A stretch of 64,000 nucleotides of DNA from Sulfurisphaera tokodaii str. 7 (GTDB lineage Archaea; Thermoproteota; Thermoprotei_A; Sulfolobales; Sulfolobaceae). Positions 37,984 through 45,512 of the stretch are shown here, in pieces. Every line of letters starts with the position of its first letter. The stretch's first letter is position 1. Position numbers and translations under genes: made by a program. Under the pieces are notes generated by a model. The model had not been told where the DNA came from. It was given only the letters and a program-made list of their open reading frames with translations, and searched no databases. The stretch is from positions 620,001 to 684,000 of the forward strand of contig NC_003106.2 of NCBI RefSeq assembly GCF_000011205.1, in the 5' to 3' direction.

Positions 37984-39552
37984 ATGAACGGTTTAATAAA
38001 ATTCATCGTGAACCTGTTCCAGTTAGATAAAGACTGGATCACAAAAATAACAATGGCTATGATTGTGCTAAGTATCATATGGGGATTACTAGGAATTATT
38101 GACGCTTTAATGGTTAGAATACAGGAGGCATCTTGGGGTTTGATGCAATTATTACCCCTAACGCCACAAGAGTATTATGCCTCTATAACACTTCATGGTA
38201 TGAGAGATTTATTTGGTTTTGCACAGCAACTAGAGTTTGCAATTTTTACTTATTTCACGTTTAAAATGTTAAATATACAGCCAAGGGCAAAGTGGATATA
38301 CAACCTTGCATTTATACTTTTCAACATTGCATTTATGTTACTTGAAGGACCTATTCTAATAACAGCAGCTCAAGGATTTGATAACTATTTTTCTGCAGAA
38401 GGCTGGTATTATTTATCGCCCCTTGGAATCCCTAATTACTCACTTTATGTAGTTTCACCATTATGGTATTATGGTTGGATGTTAATTGATATAGCGACAT
38501 ATATGCAGACTATTTGGCTGAGCTATCATTATTACGTTGCAAGTAAAACTACTAAGGAAAAGTTACCGATCTTTTTAGTATTTGTGTTAATGGATATATT
38601 ACTCTATGCTATAGGTTACTCTGGTGAAACTGTAGCTAATGTTTGGGATATATTAGCTTTTGCCGGTATTGTTGGATTAAATGTAATTGCTAACCAAATT
38701 GCATTTGGAATTCTATGGCATGCGGTAGTTTATATGGCTTGGCTGCCAGCCGTTGCTGCAATGTATTTATTAATTCCAACTTTAGCTAATAAACCTCTCT
38801 ACAGTGACAGAATGGGTAGAGTTGCAGCAGTACTTTACTTAATTTTCTCTAACAACGTGCCCATTCACCATTTATATATGGTCGATTTGCCAATAGCAAT
38901 AAAGGTCCTTACTGAGATACTTACTTATGGGGTAGTTTTACCTTCATTAATGACATTCCTTAACTTATGGGCTACAGCTAAAGGTGCACAAGTTTCATGG
39001 AATATTCTTACAGCATTTACTGTTATGTCATTTACTGGTTCAATTTTCTCTGGTGTAACTGGAATCTCTAATGCAACAATAACTTTTGATGCTGTAATCC
39101 ATGAAACTATGTGGGTTGTCGGTCATTTTCATGGTTTTATATTACTCTCTATAGTCCCAGCTGGTTTTGCAATACTATATTTAATGATACCAATGATGAC
39201 TGGAAGGCAATGGTATTCCGCAAAGTTAATGTGGATTCACTTCTGGGGCTATTTGTTTGGGGCATCAATGGTAGTTATAGGGTTTGATGAACTAGGACTA
39301 ACTGGTTTATTAAGAAGAGATGAGACTTATCCTTTAACCTCTACGTTTATTTCTGGTGAAGTTTTATCAACTGTAGGTGCAATAATAGCTGATTTAGCTA
39401 CAGTTGCATGGTTATTTAATGTTATTTTAACTTTAATAAGAGGAAGGACTACTGTGGTTTCAAGTTTACAAGATTCAATTAATATCGTTATGGCTCAATC
39501 TACCATATCTAGAATAGAAATTGAAAAAATAGCAAGGAAATTAAAGATTTAA
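37984..39552 (+). CDS. doxB: Heme-copper terminal oxidase subunit I (DoxB-like)
   Basis: 522 residues with about 13 membrane helices. Ligands are in family order: [12 protein letters not shown] (low-spin heme His), [20 protein letters not shown] (CuB His), [14 protein letters not shown] (CuB His pair) and [10 protein letters not shown] (heme His pair, HxH). It resembles DoxB of the Acidianus aa3-type quinol oxidase and should reduce O2 while pumping protons. Subunits II and the other dox genes are not beside it. A T-rich terminator ends the gene. Confidence 0.85.
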   Translation: MNGLIKFIVNLFQLDKDWITKITMAMIVLSIIWGLLGIIDALMVRIQEASWGLMQLLPLTPQEYYASITLHGMRDLFGFAQQLEFAIFTYFTFKMLNIQPRAKWIYNLAFILFNIAFMLLEGPILITAAQGFDNYFSAEGWYYLSPLGIPNYSLYVVSPLWYYGWMLIDIATYMQTIWLSYHYYVASKTTKEKLPIFLVFVLMDILLYAIGYSGETVANVWDILAFAGIVGLNVIANQIAFGILWHAVVYMAWLPAVAAMYLLIPTLANKPLYSDRMGRVAAVLYLIFSNNVPIHHLYMVDLPIAIKVLTEILTYGVVLPSLMTFLNLWATAKGAQVSWNILTAFTVMSFTGSIFSGVTGISNATITFDAVIHETMWVVGHFHGFILLSIVPAGFAILYLMIPMMTGRQWYSAKLMWIHFWGYLFGASMVVIGFDELGLTGLLRRDETYPLTSTFISGEVLSTVGAIIADLATVAWLFNVILTLIRGRTTVVSSLQDSINIVMAQSTISRIEIEKIARKLKI

Positions 39553-39558
39553 GATTAG

Positions 39559-39571
39559 TTTTTTATTTTTT
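39559..39571 (+). terminator. T-rich terminator after the oxidase gene
   Basis: TTTTTTATTTTTT lies seven bases after the oxidase stop codon, a U-rich archaeal terminator. Confidence 0.5.
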
Positions 39572-39588
39572 AACTCTCAATTTCTTTA

Positions 39589-39636
39589 GTGCTGAGGTGC
39601 CGCGGAACTGATTAATGATGATGTTTGACTGTCTGA
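39589..39636 (+). ncRNA. Possible C/D box guide sRNA
   Basis: Box C GTGCTGA (39589-39595, one base off), guide GGTGCCGCGGAA (12 nt), box D' CTGA (39608-39611), 3-nt spacer, box C' ATGATGA (39615-39621, perfect), guide TGTTTGACTGT (11 nt), box D CTGA (39633-39636). The spacing is that of archaeal C/D RNAs, and this 48-base patch is far richer in G+C than its surroundings. I could not match either guide to a remembered rRNA or tRNA target, which lowers confidence. Confidence 0.55.
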
Positions 39637-39998
39637 GTATAGTCTCGAGTGTTTTGTATAATAATAGGTCTTAAGAGCCTAAGTAATCCTTCCCAAATCA
39701 CTACATGGATTAAAAGGTAAACCTCTAATCTTAGCTAATACTGGCTTGAAGTGCAGTCAAAATATGTAGTGTTTTCATAGTAAATACAAAGGGAAAACGA
39801 CATTTGTAGATTAAGAGTATGATTTAATGATCAAATATTTTTGACTTTTTCCAAAACCTTATCCCAAGGCTAGAGCGTTTTCCCTTCGTAATTAATGTGA
39901 AAAATACCATATTTATTATTAAATGCATCACTTTGCTAAAATCTAATAAAAAGATCAGAAAACTTTAAATTATATAACTATAAATATATTTTTAATTT
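39637..39998. other. Intergenic region with an 11-bp inverted repeat
   Basis: About 360 bases with no gene. AAGGGAAAACG (39789-39799) and CGTTTTCCCTT (39876-39886) are perfect inverted copies 76 bases apart. The right end, near 39970-39990, holds the A/T-rich promoter of the next gene. Confidence 0.45.
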
Positions 39999-40586
39999 AT
40001 GATCATGGGAAAGTTAACATATGTAGTCATTATAATATCTGTGATAGTTATAGTATCTTTATTTTGGATAAACTTTCCATCAATATTTCCTCCTAGCATT
40101 AAGGAGATGAGAAATACTTTTACTGCAAGTGTTACAACACCTAAAGTTAACGTCAACGGAATTAACAGTACAACATTTAGCCTAAGTTTTTCCATTAAAG
40201 TTTCAATTCCAGATTACTCTGGAAGAGTTTTTCTCGCCTCTGGAGTAATTCCATTAGGAGCAAATCCTTGTAGTTATCTCCCTCAGTCCTTCTTACCAAA
40301 CATTACACCACCAGTAATATATAGCAGTTTTTCCGCTAAAACTTTCTGGGTAATGTTATTGAATTCAACAATATATACGGAAAATAAAACCTTCAGAGTA
40401 AGTTTAGATGCAATATCGACTCCAAACAATAACTGGGTCTTTTTAAGTCAAGGCTTTAACTTAAACGAAACCCCAGTAGTGTGGATTATGGTATTTGAAA
40501 ACCATCACGTTTACAGAATAGGGGTAATAGAATTCGAAAGAATTGGAGAGGGTTTGCTTTATATCCCTAAGATAGAAAGATGTTAG
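39999..40586 (+). CDS. Membrane-anchored extracytoplasmic protein
   Basis: 195 residues. Residues 5-25 (LTYVVIIISVIVIVSLFWIN) form one N-terminal hydrophobic helix. The remainder is Ser/Thr/Asn-rich, beta-stranded, with several N-x-S/T sites (NGINSTT, NNTI-type), consistent with a domain outside the cell. Two Cys (NPCSYL and the last residue) could pair. I do not recognise the family. It lies downstream of the terminal oxidase with 446 bases between, so a link is not shown. Confidence 0.55.
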   Translation: MIMGKLTYVVIIISVIVIVSLFWINFPSIFPPSIKEMRNTFTASVTTPKVNVNGINSTTFSLSFSIKVSIPDYSGRVFLASGVIPLGANPCSYLPQSFLPNITPPVIYSSFSAKTFWVMLLNSTIYTENKTFRVSLDAISTPNNNWVFLSQGFNLNETPVVWIMVFENHHVYRIGVIEFERIGEGLLYIPKIERC

Positions 40587-40713
40587 AATGTATAACATCT
40601 TAAGAAAAATATAATAAAAGATTGCTTAATGTGTATATGCACTACTTCAATTTCTATTACATTACTTGAAGACCCTTGAAAATATCCTAAAATCGAACAA
40701 CTGACCTCCTCCC

Positions 40714-40727
40714 CGCCCTAAAGGGCG
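40714..40727 (-). repeat. Right-end hairpin of the IS605-type element
   Basis: CGCCC-TAAA-GGGCG, in which the tnpB stop codon lies. The region on the tnpB side is the expected source of the guide RNA (omega RNA) that TnpB uses. Confidence 0.65.
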
Positions 40728-42022
40728 AGGGTTCCCTTAGGGTGGTTCACAGGTTTGTGGTTTACCACCTTCATCCTCACAACTTCATAGCTAGTGGGTG
40801 TTATACACACCCACCCCGCTCCGTTCGTCCAGCGGTAGACCACGGGCTGGGCCTTCAGCCCATTACCCCTATCCCTAGCTAGGGGTTGCCCTCCGCCCCT
40901 AGCTCCTCGGGACTCGGGGATATGTAGGATGTTTATCGCACCGTTTAAGTCCGCATTTATTACCTTCCCCGTGCGGGGACACTTAAACAAACCGCGTTTA
41001 ATACGCCCACTTTTGTGGGCTTCCCCGCACAGGGAACAAGTCTTTGAAGTGTAAGCCTCACTGACCTCGACAACGTCTATGCCAACCTCCTCCCCGACTC
41101 CCTTAAACCTCTTGATGACATAGCCGTAGTTCCAGAAGTTGACCGTCAGCTTATTTCCACGACCCCTCACTATGTCTTTAGGATGACCTACAACTATCTT
41201 GCCTACTCCTTTATCCTTCAATAGCTCCATTACCTTCCTAACCATGCTGTTTAAGGCGTGTTTTAGGAACCTACTCCTCTTCTCGTACAAGAGCTTCAGC
41301 TTCCTGCTTCTCCTCTGCTTGTGCCTCGCTAAGGTCTTCTGGGCAACTTGTATTTTCTTGCTGTAATATTCGTATTGGGATAAAACAGACCCACTCTTAA
41401 ACAAGTACCACGACCCGTCTTCGACGTACACTGTAGCTAGGTTAACTATGCCTAAGTCTACTGAAGCCGTCAAATTACCCTTCTCTACTTTATGTTCTAA
41501 CTCCACTGGTATATGTGCATACCACGATTTCCTTGCCTCGTTATAGATTATCTCTAGTCTGCCTTGTTTTCCTTTCCACTTGAGTTTCCCCTTAAACTTG
41601 AGGGTGAGGTGGAAGTCCTTCAAGTAAATTTCCCTCTTCTCTTCGTTTACCACATACCTATCGTTTCTAATAATAACCATGAGCTTATACTTGCCGTTTT
41701 CCTTCCAGTACCCTGGAGGTCTCGGTTTGAACCAGCTCGGTAGTTTTCCCTCCTTTTTCATCTCTATTAACGCGAAGAAGCTCCTCCAGTCCTCCGCGTT
41801 CTTCCTCATAACTTGTTGTGCGTTTACTTTGAGCACTGTTTTGTATTTTGAATATACCGTCTTCTCAGAACCGTTGAAGTCTACTCTCTCCCCTTCCTTG
41901 TACTGTTGCATCCTTAACCAGTTCACTTCGTTCCAACACTTCGCTGTGGTAATAGCCAACTCCTTCAGTCTTTCGTGGGTTTGCTTGTCTACTATTAGTT
42001 TAACTACGTTAGTCCTCTTCAT
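40718..42022 (-). CDS. tnpB: TnpB (IS605 OrfB, RuvC-like RNA-guided nuclease)
   Basis: 434 residues from the ATG at 42022; a TTG at 42046 would overlap tnpA further. RuvC motif I is ASVDLGIVNLATV (Asp present) and motif III is NADLNGAINI (Asp present). At motif II the family normally has an EDL-type Glu, but here it reads IVVGHPKDI, with no Glu in line. The zinc ribbon has CSLCG but the second half is CPRTG, so the fourth Cys is Thr. These may be clade features or signs of lost cleavage. The C-terminal 60 codons probably overlap the guide RNA at the right end. Confidence 0.85.
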   Translation of the reverse strand: MKRTNVVKLIVDKQTHERLKELAITTAKCWNEVNWLRMQQYKEGERVDFNGSEKTVYSKYKTVLKVNAQQVMRKNAEDWRSFFALIEMKKEGKLPSWFKPRPPGYWKENGKYKLMVIIRNDRYVVNEEKREIYLKDFHLTLKFKGKLKWKGKQGRLEIIYNEARKSWYAHIPVELEHKVEKGNLTASVDLGIVNLATVYVEDGSWYLFKSGSVLSQYEYYSKKIQVAQKTLARHKQRRSRKLKLLYEKRSRFLKHALNSMVRKVMELLKDKGVGKIVVGHPKDIVRGRGNKLTVNFWNYGYVIKRFKGVGEEVGIDVVEVSEAYTSKTCSLCGEAHKSGRIKRGLFKCPRTGKVINADLNGAINILHIPESRGARGGGQPLARDRGNGLKAQPVVYRWTNGAGWVCITPTSYEVVRMKVVNHKPVNHPKGTLAL

Positions 42023-42419
42023 TCTCTTTCGCCCACTGTTCTTCAATGTACTTCTTTATCGTCTCGCTGGATACGTTACCAGAAGTCGATACGAAGTAGC
42101 TTCTAGTCCATAGCTTCCCGTTAGTAGATTTCTTCAGCTCTTGGAACTTCTTGAGTATTAGTCTTGCTGATTTTCCTTTGAAGTAGTTTGCTAAATATGA
42201 CGGTGCGTATCTCGGTGGGCAGTTAACGAATAGGTGGATGTGGTCTGGCATTACTTCTAGGGCTAATACTTCACAGCCCAACTCTTCTGCTATGGTTCTT
42301 AGTACCTCTTTAGTGTATTCAGCAACTTCGCCTGTTAGCACTTTCCTACGGTATTTCGGTATCCATACGAAGTGGTAGTTGCAGAGGTACTTTGCATGCC
42401 TAGTTGATTTGTATTCCAC
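42009..42419 (-). CDS. tnpA: IS200/IS605 TnpA transposase (HUH, Y1)
   Basis: 136 residues from a GTG. VMPDHIHLFV holds the HUH metal site (HIH) and TIKKYIEEQ the nucleophile Tyr region after SYFVSTSGN. This is the single-strand transposase of IS200/IS605. It cuts at the element ends with a 5'-phosphotyrosine link. It overlaps tnpB by 14 bases. Confidence 0.93.
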   Translation of the reverse strand: MEYKSTRHAKYLCNYHFVWIPKYRRKVLTGEVAEYTKEVLRTIAEELGCEVLALEVMPDHIHLFVNCPPRYAPSYLANYFKGKSARLILKKFQELKKSTNGKLWTRSYFVSTSGNVSSETIKKYIEEQWAKENEED

Positions 42420-42456
42420 ACTTTAAAGTATTCAAAATAATTTTTAAACTTTACCC

Positions 42457-42470
42457 CGCCTTAAAAGGCG
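42457..42470 (-). repeat. Left-end hairpin of the IS605-type element
   Basis: CGCCTT-AA-AAGGCG, a perfect 6-bp stem, 38 bases upstream of tnpA. Very similar to the right-end hairpin, as in IS200/IS605 ends. Confidence 0.65.
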
Positions 42471-42915
42471 AGGCTTGCCTCATGTTTTGTCAGGTTTAGA
42501 TTGAATTTAATTTACTTTTACACTTCATTAGATTTTAGACGAGGAATTCTGAGAGCGATTTTTCTTTCATAAACTTAATTACCTTCCTAATTTGAGTTTA
42601 TCTTTTTTAATCAAGACTAATCCTCTTAGGAATTCATATAGGTTAATATATCGGTATAATAATCTATGAATCTCTGTGGAAAAACATATTAGATTAACTT
42701 AAGGTGGATCCAATGAAGCCTTTATTATGGTTTTTCAGTCATTTATCTTCATTATTGTAAGTAATATGTTTAGGTCCGCCATCTAATATACAAACTTTCT
42801 TCAAAAATTACTGTTTACTGGATTTTTCTGAATTTTATTAATCTCATTTTTTACGATAAAAAAGAGATTATCATACTGAGTAGGACTTTTTAGGTATTAT
42901 TTCTAATAATTACTT
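42471..42915. other. Intergenic region, one hairpin
   Basis: About 445 bases with no open frame of note. A long hairpin is noted separately near 42840-42869. The left 25 bases, with GCTTGCCTCATG, probably still belong to the IS605 element end. Confidence 0.45.
42840..42869 (+). promoter_or_regulatory. Long hairpin upstream of the 277-residue gene
   Basis: AATCTC and TTTTTT on the left pair with AAAAAA and GAGATT on the right around ACGAT, giving a 12-bp stem with one unpaired A. It lies 46 bases before the next ATG. An operator or an upstream terminator are both possible. Confidence 0.4.
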
Positions 42916-43749
42916 ATGAGTGAAATATACTTTGAGAAAAAAGAGAATAGGGTTGTTATCTTTGCAGGAAACTACTATGCAATCTTTGAAGGAAATAGTG
43001 TAAAGGGAAAAATAGAAACACAAGGGCTAAAGGTAGAGTTTGAAGGCAAAATAGATAAATTGCCAGATACTAAAGAGGAAGCAAATGAGATAATTAAATC
43101 ATTATTTTACCAATCGCCAAAAAGAGTAAGTTATGGTTCAGTAGTTGAGGCGGAAAATGACCGGGTACGAGTTAAAGCTTGGGGAATAACAATAAATGAT
43201 ATAAATGCTTTATTCAATCGTCTTTCAGAAATTAAACCTTTGCCTATTGATGCAACTAAGCTATCATTACAGTATGATATGCCCTTACATAAGGTAAAAA
43301 AGATAATAAAAGATAATCCTTTAAGGCTTCAAGAAGAAGCGTATAAATTTACTATTTCAAATTTTGGTAATAGGTTACCGAGAATTGAAGAGAAAGATAA
43401 CTTCAAAGTCATTTTAGATGTAGTGGAAGATGGTGGGATTCTAATTCTAGTATATAAAGGAGAACAAATTTATAAAGCTAAGATAAGTTTCGCTACCTTA
43501 TATAAATATTTAGAAATGAATCCAAAAGAATTAATAGAAGAAGCGTTTAATTTACTTGAGGGGTTAGTTAATTTACAAGGAAAAGCAAGTAGTGATAGTA
43601 ATATTCTACCGGGAATAGTAGAAGGACAAAGAAAGAATGGGAAATTTGTAATAAAGAGTGAGAACGAAGAAGCAGAAATACCGGCGGAGAGCTATGATGA
43701 TGTAAAAAAGTTTATTTCCTCTCTACGAAGAGAAGTATATTTATCATAA
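42916..43749 (+). CDS. Hypothetical protein
   Basis: 277 residues, charged and soluble, with alternating beta strands and helices. No motif I can name. Two sections look alike in design: strands with GNSVKGKIETQGLKVEFEGKI near the start and VEDGGILILVYKGEQIYKAKISF in the middle. A helix-turn-helix-like stretch (LSLQYDMPLHKVKKII) is seen near residues 115-132. The following 99-residue gene starts 38 bases later and probably shares the transcript. Confidence 0.5.
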   Translation: MSEIYFEKKENRVVIFAGNYYAIFEGNSVKGKIETQGLKVEFEGKIDKLPDTKEEANEIIKSLFYQSPKRVSYGSVVEAENDRVRVKAWGITINDINALFNRLSEIKPLPIDATKLSLQYDMPLHKVKKIIKDNPLRLQEEAYKFTISNFGNRLPRIEEKDNFKVILDVVEDGGILILVYKGEQIYKAKISFATLYKYLEMNPKELIEEAFNLLEGLVNLQGKASSDSNILPGIVEGQRKNGKFVIKSENEEAEIPAESYDDVKKFISSLRREVYLS

Positions 43750-43787
43750 AAAATTATTAATAGCCTATTTTTATACATTATCCTAGT

Positions 43788-44087
43788 ATGGATGTAAAAG
43801 TTATTCATGAGAAAATAAGATCACTTGTTGATGTAGTAGATGAGGAAAAGCATGAACTTAGAGGTAGGACTAAGAACGTTTATGTTATTCAGAGATACAC
43901 AAGAGATAATAATAGCGAAATTGAAGAGATCTATATTTCATCGCCTCAAGTTAACATTAGCTTAGTTATAAATACAAGAGGAATTTCATCAGTAACTTAT
44001 GTAAAAGATGGAAAAATAGAAGGTAAAAATCTAAATGAGGAAGAAATTCAAAAAATAATAGATGATATAATAAAAATCCTTTCTTAA
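43788..44087 (+). CDS. Small hypothetical protein
   Basis: 99 residues. Beta strands (NVYVIQRYTR, EEIYISSPQVNISLVINTRGISSVTYV) between two helices make a compact small domain. It has no Cys and no clear motif. It follows the 277-residue gene, and its end overlaps the carbonic anhydrase-like gene on the other strand by 4 bases. Confidence 0.45.
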   Translation: MDVKVIHEKIRSLVDVVDEEKHELRGRTKNVYVIQRYTRDNNSEIEEIYISSPQVNISLVINTRGISSVTYVKDGKIEGKNLNEEEIQKIIDDIIKILS

Positions 44088-44647
44088 ATTTGCTTACAAT
44101 TACTAGATGAACAATCATAAATTTCCTTAAATCCTAACTTTTCTTTAGCTATATAAATATCAGCAGAAACATCACTTAGCGAGGACGATTGTAATATATA
44201 TGCACCAACTTCTTTTGCTCTCATATTTGGTAGATAGAAATAGACTTTTGTTATTCTATTAGGCCATTTTAATTTACTAACGTCTATTAACTCAGTCCTG
44301 ACATTATTTGTAATTTGTTTTAACATTTCCTCATTTATTGAGGCATTTATTCTCTCTAATTCCTCTAACGTTTCAAACTTGACTTTTCTAAACTGTTTAA
44401 CTAATTTATTTTCAACTTCTTCATTCACTTTATCATTGTTTTTTATAACATTGAACACAAGTTTCATTGCAGCACAATCAGTATGTGGTAAATATATTAT
44501 TTCATCAGGTTTAATCTCCTTTAATCTATCTATAAACTCATTTACATTAGCACCAGCGTTCCTAAATATTAATGTATTATTATCAGCTCTCTTCTGTATT
44601 TCCTCAGTTAACCTATAATCCATACAAGAGATTATTACTTTTACCAT
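44084..44647 (-). CDS. Beta-carbonic anhydrase-like protein
   Basis: 187 residues. The N-terminal motif IISCMDYRL (C8, D10, R12: CxDxR) and LPHTDCAAMK (H54, C57: HxxC) are the zinc-binding residues and catalytic pair of beta-class carbonic anhydrases, and FRNAGANV also fits. The middle (70-130) is charged and not typical. The C-terminus has three Cys in CSSSNCKQI. It could hydrate CO2 in the cytoplasm, but some members of this family have other roles, e.g. CS2 or COS hydrolysis. Confidence 0.75.
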   Translation of the reverse strand: MVKVIISCMDYRLTEEIQKRADNNTLIFRNAGANVNEFIDRLKEIKPDEIIYLPHTDCAAMKLVFNVIKNNDKVNEEVENKLVKQFRKVKFETLEELERINASINEEMLKQITNNVRTELIDVSKLKWPNRITKVYFYLPNMRAKEVGAYILQSSSLSDVSADIYIAKEKLGFKEIYDCSSSNCKQI

Positions 44648-44806
44648 GGGTAAAAATTAATTGTATAACCTTTATCTTTTATTATTATTAATTAATAAAA
44701 TTGATATAAATAAGTATGCTCAAAATTAAAATTAATCTAAATGACAATTAATAGTAATGATAGATATTTATTTCAGACATGGAAAAAGTAAAAAGAATCT
44801 ATGTTT

Positions 44807-45085
44807 TTATTTGTTACAAGAACATATTATACAAGAATTTTCTTTTAGATTGAGTGAGTAAAAGACCCTAACTTTATTTTTTCCAATTCCCTTTATTATT
44901 TTTTCCAATTCTTTATTACTACTAGGTAAGATTACTATAAATTTTGCATTTTCATTATCAAACATAAATTTGAAGAATCTATATATATTTTTAATAAGTA
45001 TAAAATTAACAATATGACAATCTTTACATTCATAAAGCTTCAAAAGTTCAGCAACACTAGACTCTATTGATTCTACGTTTACCAC
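44807..45085 (-). CDS. Small CxxC protein, paralogue A
   Basis: 92 residues. LYECKDCHIVNF (CxxC) near residue 20 and SCIICSCNK at the end are Cys pairs. Strand and helix order matches the 45176-45469 protein. It may bind a metal or be a redox thiol, or be regulated through thiols; this is inference. Not a known family to me. It lies 90 bases downstream of its paralogue on the same strand. Confidence 0.5.
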   Translation of the reverse strand: MVNVESIESSVAELLKLYECKDCHIVNFILIKNIYRFFKFMFDNENAKFIVILPSSNKELEKIIKGIGKNKVRVFYSLNLKENSCIICSCNK

Positions 45086-45175
45086 TACAGTTCACCTAAT
45101 GTAAAATTTAATAGAACTAAAATATAAATATTTCTTTCTCTTTTTTCTCTTAAATAAATTTAAATGAGAATAATG

Positions 45176-45469
45176 TTATCTCCTATAACAGATTATGAAA
45201 CTGTCTTCTCTTAATAGATCGCTTAGAAAAGCATATAATGATATATTCTTGCTTCTTGCGATATTTTTAGACATCGATATAAGCACTTCACGATCACTTC
45301 TACCAGAAGGGAAAATAATAGCTAAAGTCTTTTTATCAGAGATAATAAAACTTAAAAATTTTGAATAATCCAAAATTAAATTAAATTTATATAAATAACA
45401 TTCATTACAACCAACTATTTTAATCATGTCCTTAATGTTTGCTTCAACATAACTGTCTAGGTTAATCAT
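45176..45469 (-). CDS. Small CxxC protein, paralogue B
   Basis: 97 residues. Aligned by eye with paralogue A: IVGCNECYLYKF to LYECKDCHIVNF, SKFLSFIISDKKTLAIIFPSG to YRFFKFMFDNENAKFIVILPSS (in part), and the end DSFIICYRR to NSCIICSCNK. The shared CxxC and the C-terminal IIC suggest a tandem duplication. The role is unknown. It lies divergent to the RNA methyltransferase gene. Confidence 0.5.
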   Translation of the reverse strand: MINLDSYVEANIKDMIKIVGCNECYLYKFNLILDYSKFLSFIISDKKTLAIIFPSGRSDREVLISMSKNIARSKNISLYAFLSDLLREDSFIICYRR

Positions 45470-45512
45470 TACTTACTATAAGACTTTTATGAAATAACTT
45501 TAAAAAGACTAT

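Larger units (their letters stand above)
40714..42470 (-). mobile_element. IS605-type insertion sequence (tnpA and tnpB)
   Basis: A GC-rich block within A/T-rich DNA. It has a TnpA gene and a TnpB gene overlapping head to tail on the minus strand, and a GC hairpin at each end: CGCCC-TAAA-GGGCG (40714-40727) and CGCCTT-AA-AAGGCG (42457-42470). Both continue as GAGGxTT. IS605 elements move as single strands recognised through such hairpins and make no inverted repeats or target duplications, so exact edges cannot be read here. The limits given are the hairpins. Intact genes suggest a working element. Confidence 0.85.
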
